64,000 nucleotides of DNA from Klebsormidium nitens (Eukaryota; Streptophyta; Klebsormidiophyceae; Klebsormidiales; Klebsormidiaceae). Both the position numbers and the translations under genes were made by a program. Position 1 is the stretch's first letter. Each line of letters opens with the position of its first letter. The notes beneath the pieces are model-generated. The model made no database searches. It was not told where the DNA came from and was given only the letters and a program-made list of their open reading frames with translations. This document shows, in pieces, positions 55,358-64,000 of the stretch. The DNA lies in NCBI GenBank assembly GCA_000708835.1, contig DF237002.1, forward strand, positions 91,091 to 155,090. The letters are read 5' to 3'.

Positions 55358-58300
55358 ATGGCAAAGGGGAAGAGAAGATTTTATGCGGTTCGAAGAGGTT
55401 ATCAGCCAGGCATCTACAAATCCTGGGAGGAGTGCTCGGTGCAGGTACGTTAGAGGTGCCATGTGGTTTCTCGACTGCCTATAGATGCTCTGAATCTCAC
55501 TGCTGCCTTCCTTCAACTTCTTCCTTGAAGTAAGCCTCTTGCTGGTCTGTGACGCTGCTGTCTGTCTTGCAGGTGCTGGGGTTTCCTTCAGCTGATCACA
55601 AGAGCTTCAGCACAGAGTCTGAAGCGAGAGCATACTTACATGCTTCAGATGTGACGGCATTACACACTTCAGAGCATGGGATTTCTCTCCAAGACAATGA
55701 TGTCTGCACCGAAGTTTCTCAGGTTCTGCAAGTGGTAGACAGTAGCCAGCAAAGAAGTCCGTTAGAAGATCCCACTTGCCAGCCTGCCAAGAAGAGAGCT
55801 GTCGGCCTATATAACCACCAGCCTGTAGGGGGAAGTGACGGAATGCTGAAAGAGAGTCCTGCCGGAACTGAGTCCACAGATACTAGGCTTGAAACGTTGA
55901 ATAACGTTGATGTGGTATCAAATTCAGCATCTCCAAACTTCCAATCAAACAACCTGGTTGAAAGCAGCCAGAATTTAGAACAGAGACTTGGTGGTGAGGA
56001 TGGAGATGCTGTTCGGAGCAATCTTGCGAGCGGGACAGCAGATGCAGGTGTGGCCGGCCCAAGTGTGCTCATCAATGCAGCAGCATTGCAGAGAAGGGCA
56101 AAGACCATCTCTGAGGAAGTGAGCAATCTCACGTAAAACTTTCACTGGCTCGTTAAATCCAATCAGAGTGTAGTCAAAGAAGCCCGTGGCTGTTCGCTAC
56201 AAGTGTCCTGCTCGTCAAATCCAATCAGTGGGTGGTGAAAGAAGCTTGATTGCGCAACACGTCTTTGGTTTGAGAAGAGTGCAGAAGTGATGCCGACAGT
56301 GCTTGCTCAAGATGCACAACATCGACTGGGTGTCTTCAAACGGGTTCTTGCAAGTGTTACAGGTGAAGAAAGCGAACCAGCCTTGATGTCTAAATCATGC
56401 CCCCTCTCCCAACAGCCTGTGTATGTTCTCGAGTTCGATGGTGCGTCAAAGGGTAACCCGGGGCCAGCGGGGGCCGGTGCTGTTTTGCGGAAGCCCGATG
56501 GTACAATAGTGAGTGCTTCGATGCCCCCTCGCTCTAGCCACACTGCGTCCACGACCAGCTCAGATCAGGCAATCTTCAGAAGCATCGGTGAAGGAAGCAG
56601 CAGCGTAAGGTTTGCTTGTCATAGGTGCCGCACCAAGTCTCTTGCGTTTTTTTCCCTTTGGGGCGTTGCTCAGTGTACATTAGGTCTGGCGAATCTTTGG
56701 TGGTTGCAACCAGATTGAACTCTCTTCCTGACCCACAACTTCTTCGCCTATGCCAGGAAGAAGAACTTGTTGAGTACGTAGGTCCAAAGGCCACAAACAA
56801 CGCCGCAGAATACCGAGGGCTGATTATTGGTTTGGAGGCGGCGCGAGCAAGGGGCATTCGGCGGTTGCATGTCAAAGGAGACTCGAAATTGGTTGTGTGC
56901 CAAGTAAGTTCTCTTTTGAAGCCCTTGGACCTAACCGGGTTGATTCTGCTTGCCGTCAACCTTGCACCAGGAATGTTGATTCCGGATACGCGCAGCATTT
57001 GGTATCAACACCATGTGAAACAGGAGGGGTCACGATGAGCACAGTATGGATCAGAGTCTGGGGCCTAGTGGTGTTAAGCTGCACTTCATTCGCTGCCTGC
57101 ATAGCTTTGATGAAACGGTGGTACAGTAATTTCCGTGTGGCTTTTCAATCCTACAGATGTTGGGCCGCTGGAAGGTCCAGAATGTCGACATGATTGCGCT
57201 TCATAAAGAGGCAAAGAGTGTGGCAGCCAGCTTTGAAGAGTTCAAGATCGAGCACATGCTGCGGGTGAGGCAAAACTGCGATTGTCTTTCAGTATGTAGG
57301 GACACAGATCTGGAGGGGTCATTAAAGGACGACAAGCTCGTAGACTGTCCTCAAAATTGCTTAGAGCGCGGCAGATGCGACACAGGCTTGGACAAAAACC
57401 TTATCTCTGTCTTTTGTTCTTGTCTTCCAAATGTCCCAGCCTCCGCAATAAGTAATCTGGGGCTCTGAACCCATGATGAAACAGTTGCCCCCTTCCGCCC
57501 CTGACAAATCTGAGTGCCACTCTTTGCAGGAATTCAACTCAACCGCTGACAAGCTTGCAAACATCGCTGTCTTGCGAGCCCCAAACGGTGAGTTTCCAAA
57601 AAGGTACCTCCTATTGGTGCTGTTGAAATTGGGGTTGGTTCGGGGTTTTCGATTGCATCCTACGTCCCGAGATTTGCCCAACTTTACAGAATGTAAGGAG
57701 TGACGCTGCTTGCCTTCTGAGAGTCTAAAATTCTCGATTGACCAGTCTCTAGGCGTCCTGTCATGCAACAGCGGGCCGCCAAACACCTCCATATCTGCTT
57801 GTTGTGGCAGCAACGACTCCTTCAAGTTGTCGTGCTGATCCTGCTCTTGCTTTTGAAAGGTCGGCCGGATTTGGTCGGTATGGGCGCCGTCCTGACCAGC
57901 GGAAGCGCTGGAGGGGCCCTCTGTAGCAGCACATGTTCTGAGTCCGCATCCGCAAGCGATGCCACTCTGCTGACCATGAGCATGCGTGCCCGGCGCTCTT
58001 TTCTGCACAGCTGCCGGCAGGTACTGAGGGCCAAGTTGAACCGGGTGGAGACGATCCCGCCGGTGAGTTCGGTGCTGCCGAAAACCTGCTCTTCTGATGC
58101 TTGCATTGTTAAATTGGTGGTGAAATGCGGTGCAGAAGTAGAACTTGCACAGGTTTGCATATGTTGTGTTGCGCTGTGGATAGTTGCGGTGTGTTGACTT
58201 TTCTATAAAGTGTATACTGACGTGCAAAGCAACTGATGGTGAGGACGAGAAGGGCGGGAGTTACCCTCCGCTGCACGTAGCATGAGCATGAGAAGCTGCA

Positions 58301-58525
58301 CTTCCGTGTTTCAAAAGGTGTGTTGCTCGATTTCGAAATGAAGCTTCGCTTCTGACCTTTTTATTGGGACCGGGCTAGAATATTTACGATCCTCTTTCAT
58401 TGATCTGCTCTCTTGTTGCAGGTGGCCTCGCATTCGTGGACTCCCTGCAGACTTCTTATGCATCACAGTTCAACGCATCGACCACAGATCCAACGAGACC
58501 TGCAATCAAGTCGTGTGAGGTATAG
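55358..58525 (+). CDS. Ribonuclease H1 with N-terminal hybrid-binding domain, 7 exons
   Basis: Exons are 55358-55444, 55573-56118, about 56275-56508, 56757-56903, 57157-57264, 57530-57587 and 58422-58525. RNase H1 cuts RNA in RNA-DNA hybrids. Residues 1-50 form the hybrid-binding (viroplasmin-like) domain: FYAVRRGYQPGIYKSWEECS, then QVLGFPSADHKSFSTESEA. A 160-residue Ser/Asp-rich linker follows. The nuclease domain carries all four acidic catalytic residues: FDGASKGNPGPAGAGA, NNAAEYRGLIIGLEAAR, VKGDSKLVV and STADKLAN. The exon 3 acceptor is the weak point: TTTGAG at 56274 keeps frame with exon 2, while a better-looking CAG at 56284 does not. The final exon was chosen by phase and encodes a 34-residue tail. 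The 834-base last intron contains a GC-rich coding-like segment that may be an alternative exon. No organelle presequence is evident. Confidence 0.85.
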
Positions 58526-59775
58526 GACCCCGCAACAATTGGCCGGTTTACTAACTCTGCATTTTCTGAGAAGTATCCCAAGGGTTAGAATGCTGCGACC
58601 AATGCCGATGCTCCACCGTCAGAGCTTCGCTCCAACCTTAATCAGGATACTGCATTAACAGGAAGTCGCCAGGAACTTGCGGATTGCGGCACTTTCTATT
58701 TACTTCTTACGAACTCACAGCTAGTAGGGGCAATGAATGTTTTGCGCGACGCGTAGCTGACTGTATGAATGGAACCGTCTTAATGCAAGAGCTGCAGTGG
58801 ATGGTCGCATGCAAGGTGGTGTCGACTAGAGTGTCTCATCTGTTTCATCCACGTCTTGCTGACCATGATTTAAGGTGGATCTCGTCATTTTCATGATTGA
58901 TTGGATCACTAAGGCATCCTTAATGGTCCTACTCTGCCGCACTTGCGGGCATGGGCTGGCAGCAATCTGTCTATCTGGTAGTATGCACGTATGGTCACCC
59001 CTTTCATACATGCATACATGTTTAAACATGAGAGAAGTGGTTGTCAGTGTTTTATGCAGATGGAGCCTCTGGCGCTCTTGTTGCATCGATCAATTTGGAT
59101 TATATATGTCATGCAATCTCATGGATCGAAAAGAGACCACATTCAACAAGAGGCGGCTGTGGTCGACCACTAGGCCATGCAGCGCCTCATGTGTGTAGTG
59201 CCCACGTGGGCGGCCGCAGCGTATGTGCTTATAGCAATGCAAATCCATTATTCTGTATAAGTGACCATATAGTGACCATATAGTGACCATATCATGGTCA
59301 CTTCTTTTTATACACGCTGAAGCACTTGGGCCCATGGCGCGCAAAAACAAGCAAATTCGGAGTTCAAAGTTCGGGCCCTTCATCAAAAATGATTACTGTT
59401 CTAGTTACCGTGCGCGGTTACTAACAACAAAGCAATTCATGACTAACATGTGACATGCTACCTCATCATGGCGTAACTACTGGGTATATAAAAGTCACTT
59501 CTTTCTATAGTCAGAGGCAAAGGGATTATCATTGTCTCTATAATGAAAGGGACTCCTATAATCAAACTAGTTTCCCTTCTTCTCCGCGCGCTTGTTGGGC
59601 TGCGGCAAGTTGTGGAGCAACAGCTGGAGCGCCAGCATTGTGTGTCCCCACGCGCGGACGGTAGTCCAGAAGGTAGTTCAAGCGGAGATTGTCGCTTTGC
59701 CTCGATCTCATGCAAAACCGGAGCAGGCACTGCAGACGTAGGGTGGTCAACCGGGGTGCTCTTGACAATTAACAT
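58526..59775. other. Intergenic region downstream of RNase H1
   Basis: No gene was recognised. At 59262-59305 the unit ATAGTGACCAT repeats about three times and ends in ATGGTCAC, its inverted form. The rest is unstructured by eye. Confidence 0.45.
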
Positions 59776-60826
59776 AAGCCACAAGCTACTTAGGGTGGGC
59801 ACTGGGTACCGGCCGAGTCGATTCTGACTCGATTCGCGACGATATTGTGACTCGGCGAATCAAATTTCGTCAGTAGTACTCACTGCTCAGGCGGACCGCA
59901 GAACTTCGCGATGGACGAAATCGCAGCGCTACCGTCCGATCTGAACGTAAGGACTCCAGTCTGCAAAGTTTAGCTAGGGGGTCGCAAGCCTTGGCAGGAC
60001 AGGTTCCGATACTCGGGTTTGGACAAAACGGGCCTAACTGAGAATCAACGAAAGATCTCGAGCGTTCATTTTCTGACGTCAAAATCTGGACGGCAGCGCT
60101 GCGATTCTTGGTCGTCCCCCAGCTATTCTGCGGTTCTGCGGTCCGCCTGTACTGGCGGTTCACGCCGAGTGACATTTGTGTAACACGTACGGTACAAGTA
60201 CTTAGAATTTTCCGCTCGGCCGTGACGCAGTGTGATAGAATCGTAAGATAGTGTTATGATTTACACTTTCAAAGAAGCAACAAAATAGCGCACATAGATG
60301 AGGCTTATGCAGCATGTAGGAACCTTTGACAAGCATAAAAAAATGTTGGGAGAGCGTCACTAGGTGTTGTTTGAAGCCCAAAGTGTTTGTTTTGTTGAGG
60401 ACAAATCTGGAAAAAGAGCATACGAGGCGCAAAGTTGGCCGCCATTGTTGGTTTTCAGAAAGCGCCTTCTCTTACACTTCTCTTTCGAGTCTCTGCACTT
60501 CTCTTTCAGCCTAGGTACCGCGGTACTCTTCCGTGGTCCAAGTCGGAACTTCCGACCGAGACCATAAAATTTGAATTCTCGGGACCCGCAGACTCGATCC
60601 ACCCGCGACGGTACCGTACCACCGAATTTTACGCATGTGTCAGTCGGCCGACGTGTCAGAAAAATGCCAATTCATGAACTCCGACCGGATTCTCAAGTAC
60701 CGCCGAGTACATTCGTAAGTACCGCGTACAAAATTCGTCGCGACGCGTGACACCGGTGAATCAAATCGTGACCCAATCGTCGCGCGATCGATACCGTCGA
60801 TACCCACCCTAGGTTGCTTGTGGCTT
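59776..60826. mobile_element. Non-autonomous element with terminal inverted repeats, about 1.05 kb
   Basis: The left end at 59776 reads AAGCCACAAGCTACTTAGGG. The right end, read inward from 60826 on the other strand, is AAGCCACAAGCAACCTAGGG, 18 of 20 identical. Both continue with TGGG and then degenerate shared blocks (GGTACCGG/GTATCGACGG, CGCGACGAT/GCGCGACGAT, a GTGACTCG/GGTCACG box and GAATCAAATT/TGATTCACC). No transposase-like frame lies inside. The TAGGGTGGG stretch within the repeat recalls hAT ends, but I cannot see a clear target-site duplication. This is probably a MITE-like or solo foldback element. Confidence 0.72.
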
Positions 60827-61849
60827 GCATGGGGGGTTTCATCTGATCTTCTCGTTTCAAGCGTCGTAGCCACATGGGCCGGGCCATAGGCTTCCATGGC
60901 ATACATCATCATTGGAATATGTGTCTTGAGTTTTGAACAATCACGAACATGCTAGCCGGCTTCATTTGTCACTAAATATGGTCCAGCTTCAAATAGTACA
61001 CTTATCCAATGTTGGCACAGATGATATGGTCCACGCCCTCGTTAGCTATCATTGAATTGAGTATTCCTGTAGAAAGCAATCGCATGGGCGTGTTCATGTA
61101 CATACCGCACCGGCCATATGCAATTTCTCATGCCATCCGCACAATACGGCTTGCACAAACAGCGTGCCACCTCTCCCAACCAGGATTACACTAGAATGCA
61201 TACGCAGCACTAAGAAAAGATGCATGTGCATGTTTGCAACCGTGCAGACTAATTCGGCGATGCCCCATTCACTTTCAACTATGGATGGATTGAATACTGA
61301 CCAACAGTACCGTCTCAGTTAAGGATCACACAAAACTGTGAGATGCACAGAACCAGAAATGACCCTCCTAGTTATGAACTTGGAATGCATAAGATTGAAA
61401 ATGGAAATGAAATAGGTGCATTCAGATGTTGAAGGCTGGAGAAAACAACCTTTCAAGGATAGGTTATAGATTTCTGAGAATTGTAGCACAATTTATGCGT
61501 TTGTCAAAATCGTCTCAGGTATTATTACCAAAGCTAGACCTACTCAAAGAATGGTTCAATATCACTGCAGAGCAATGTACCCCGGGAATATCAGTACTCA
61601 ATCCAAAGTTGGTATTATTTGACGCCAAATGAATCAACTACCTACTGCAGTACAAAAATCAGTGTATATCATACTCCTTCCTCTCGTGCTCACCTCAATT
61701 CAACAAATGCCACAATTGCAACCCCAGGGCCGAGCGAGATTGTTAACCTAACAATGTACAACTACATTACCGTGAGTCCCAAGTCCCAAGTGGAGGAAGG
61801 ATTCCAAAACAATCCAGTAGTCAGCCTCTGGATTCAAGCATTCACTCAA
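60827..61849. other. Intergenic region downstream of the glucan phosphatase
   Basis: AT-richer sequence without a recognised gene lies between the inverted-repeat element and the 3' end of the minus-strand phosphatase. The short plus-strand frames here are not protein-like. Confidence 0.45.
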
Positions 61850-63434
61850 TTACTGATACAAATTCCGGACCTTGTCCTGGATCAAATCCCGCTCCCACGG
61901 GGCCACGTTGTTGAACGCATCAGCAGGAAGGTGTTCAAACCTTTCCCAGTGAAAGTCTCCTTTCACAAGGTCAAAGGTGGCTGCTCGGATAGCGTCCTTC
62001 TTGGGCCCACAAGGTCGCTTTGACGTTAAAAACTCGTAAGCTTCCTCCATCTGCAAAAAGTTGGACAAGGAGCGTCAATTTTGAGAGGAGGCGTCTGAAC
62101 AAATCAACTTCCAGCTGCTTCATGCGGAAGCAGATTTAACGAGTAGTTGAACTCCTCCTCTTGTTGGAAGCACTTGGCAGAGCAGGAACTTCATCTGCCT
62201 TCCACTGAAACAGATAGTGGCGCAAGGTAAAGCGCATGTCCTCTTTGTTTCCATAGATCAGAAGAGCAGGCTCAGGCACTGCAGAAAACTGCCGTAGCTC
62301 TCTCTTTTCTCTCTGATAAGACTGCAAGGTAAGCTGCAACCAAGCTGCACTGTCACTTACCGTCATCCGCTGGAACCAGAATAGATATGCAATGGCACAC
62401 CCGGGCGCCCTGCCAAGCCCCGCTGTGCAGTGCAGATACACATTCCTGCCCTCGCAGGTCAGCCTGTCAATCGCAGCAACCATCCTAGGGAGCTCCTGTC
62501 TGAGACTGTTGGGGTCAAAGTCACGAGCGGGCCTGCGGATGTGGACCACCCCGAGCTCCTCGCAACGCTTCATAATGGGGTGTAGATCCACATGCCAATA
62601 AGCAATGTCATGGTCCTGCTGCAGGTTGACAATTGCTGTGATGCCCTCCTGATGGAACAATCTCTCTACATCCTCAGGGGTCTGAGGCTGCGAGCCAACA
62701 ATGAGGTTCGGTGTGATCCTTGTGTAGTACATGCCTGCAGCAGAGATGAATTTTCCTGTCAGTCTGACTGGTGAGGAAGAGTCCACCTTTACTTACGCCT
62801 GTAAAAGAGCATAATGAGGAGCTGCTTGACCAGAATAGCACGTGCAAGCTGGCTCTAATTTTGCAGGAAGCTCCTCGGCAAAACTTATGCAGATTGCTCG
62901 AGACCCAGGCATCCATACATGCACAGCATGCATATACTTTAAGGCTTTGAGCGTCACAATATTAAAAGCTCATCATGGCTTGATCTAGCTCTCACTTGCA
63001 GCAGGTCTGAAAACAACTCCCAATCTGACGTACATTTCCATTACAGCTTCAAAAACAGAGAGAAGCAGAGCAGCTTTGCTGCAACCAAGTAGCTCACCCA
63101 TCTCATGGTGATACTCGTATGGATTCGCCATGGCGCGCTTCATGTTCTCGTTGTACTCAGAAACTTTCGAGTCCTGGGAGGTCTGGACAGCACCAGAAGC
63201 CATGCAACTCTTCATGCCTGGAGCTCTGCTGCATGATTGATGCAGACTCTTACCTTGGGTATGACTCTGATTCAAAACCTGGAAACCTCTTCCAAAGAAC
63301 GGAGAGCTTGCAAGCTGCTTGCTAGGTAAGTGCGACGACTGACTGCTCTGCGAGGTGGACGGTGCACACAGCGGTGCCTCCAACACACCCCTGACGCACA
63401 AGCCCTGACAAGACGCCATGCCAGCTGCGCCCAA
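61850..63434 (-). CDS. Glucan phosphatase, LSF2-like (LIKE SEX FOUR 2), 3 exons, 303 residues
   Basis: Exons are 63434-63098, 62734-62361 and 62050-61850 (912 bases, frame kept). LSF2 removes phosphate from the C3 position of starch glucosyl units in plastids, allowing starch breakdown. The first roughly 80 residues are Ser/Cys-rich with few acidic residues, as in a plastid transit peptide. MKRAMANPYEYHHEMGMYYT and ITPNLIVGSQPQTPEDVERL match the family's N-terminal region. The dual-specificity phosphatase loop HCTAGLGRAPG keeps the CX5R cysteine and arginine (Cys near residue 215). The general acid region is RRPARDFDP. The C-terminus TSKRPCGPKKDAIRAATFDL followed by WERDLIQDKVR is the family's carboxy-terminal motif that packs on the phosphatase domain. 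There is no CBM, as expected for LSF2 and unlike SEX4. An alternative Met lies 5 codons in. Confidence 0.93.
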
Positions 63435-64000
63435 GTTGGTTACCGCTTCCTGTCAGCGCTTTGCACACTCCCTCTTAGCTGCTACCTATCTCTCCCTAAG
63501 AGGTCAAGGTTTCTATGCTCTGTACCCTACAGAAACCTTTAAACTCCTAGATCTGAGCAAGCAAGACAGCTTTCCTCAACCTTTTTCAGGTTGCTCACTT
63601 TGACCTCTCCACTTTTTGGGGCGATTTCCCGCAGACACAAAGAGTCCCTTGCCGCAAACCACAAGCTGTCGCTCTCCTATGACCTTTTCCAAGGATGGCG
63701 GATGCGCTTTTCCTTGCACAGCTTCACTCTGGACAAAGAGTGAAGAGATCGAGGGAGGAGGAGGCACGGTCGGAAGCTTTGCGGGAGCAACTTCTGAGCC
63801 ACATTTCGCATGCGCGGTCAAGGGGACGCGTGTCATCTTGAGGGCGCTCACCCTTGACACCAGTTCGAAGCTGCGTGGCTGGGAGTCCAGAGAACCAGAT
63901 CTTTGTTGAGCCGTGCAATCGACTTCCTGGCGTCAAATTCGATCTCCGAGCATCTCTGTGGCGAGGAAGTCAACGATACGCGGTGTGTGGAGGTCCGGTT
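63435..64000. other. Promoter side of the glucan phosphatase; window edge
   Basis: It should contain the phosphatase promoter. Open frames run on both strands from 63576 to 63936, and their translations are not recognised. A neighbouring gene may begin or end beyond the window edge. Confidence 0.4.

Noticed and set aside
57361-58227. 288-codon open frame on the minus strand
   Set aside because: It runs antisense through RNase H1 exon 6 and its flanking introns, has low-complexity His/Gln-rich translation, and resembles no family.
48280-63400. Operon-like or metabolic gene cluster
   Set aside because: Genes are spliced, independently promoted, of unrelated function and on mixed strands.

Overview
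This is nuclear DNA from a streptophyte. Every recognisable gene is split by GT-AG introns of roughly 100 to 1500 bases. The gene set is plant-like: a PBS1-type receptor-like cytoplasmic kinase, a phytol/farnesol kinase, a glucan phosphatase of the LSF2 type, a GPI-anchored GH17-X8 protein and a mitochondrial phosphate carrier. The compact genes, moderate GC and an Aurora/CALK-like kinase suggest a charophyte green alga such as a Klebsormidium relative, but the species is inference. I joined exons by hand from conserved family sequence, reading phase and GT/AG sites. Boundaries may be off by a base, and UTRs are not called.

Layout: 1.06-4.54 kb (-) Aurora-like kinase; 7.10-14.08 kb (-) RLCK-VII/PBS1-like kinase; 15.8-19.2 kb (+) phytol/farnesol kinase with its 5' end unresolved; 20.0-24.3 kb (-) DPH2; 25.4-31.7 kb (+) GH17-X8 protein; 33.35-34.86 kb (-) multi-pass membrane protein; 37.4-39.0 kb (-) DUF3054 protein; 41.2-45.3 kb (-) AT-hook nuclear protein of 971 residues; 47.0-50.76 kb (-) DUF218 membrane protein; 52.3-54.76 kb (-) mitochondrial phosphate carrier; 55.36-58.53 kb (+) RNase H1; 61.85-63.43 kb (-) LSF2-like glucan phosphatase. 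Between them lie gene-poor stretches with a weak retroelement remnant (about 36 kb), GTCGACGG-rich palindromic patches (6.2 and 24.7 kb) and a 1.05 kb element with terminal inverted repeats (59.8-60.8 kb). The genes are independent housekeeping, signalling and cell-wall functions, not a cluster.

The most striking signal is in the introns. In three unrelated genes (the PBS1-like kinase, the phytol kinase and the GH17-X8 gene) the introns carry degraded tandem copies of the adjacent exon-intron junction. The spacing is mostly 115-150 bases, and each copy holds the splice site, a few tens of bases of exon and the neighbouring intron. Some ghost copies keep a usable AG or GT, and one forms an in-frame 17-codon cassette. 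This looks like intron growth by repeated tandem duplication across splice junctions. The second notable point is that the GH17 domain appears to lack both catalytic glutamates while keeping its fold motifs, its X8 domain and its GPI signal, so it may be a non-enzymatic glucan-binding wall protein.
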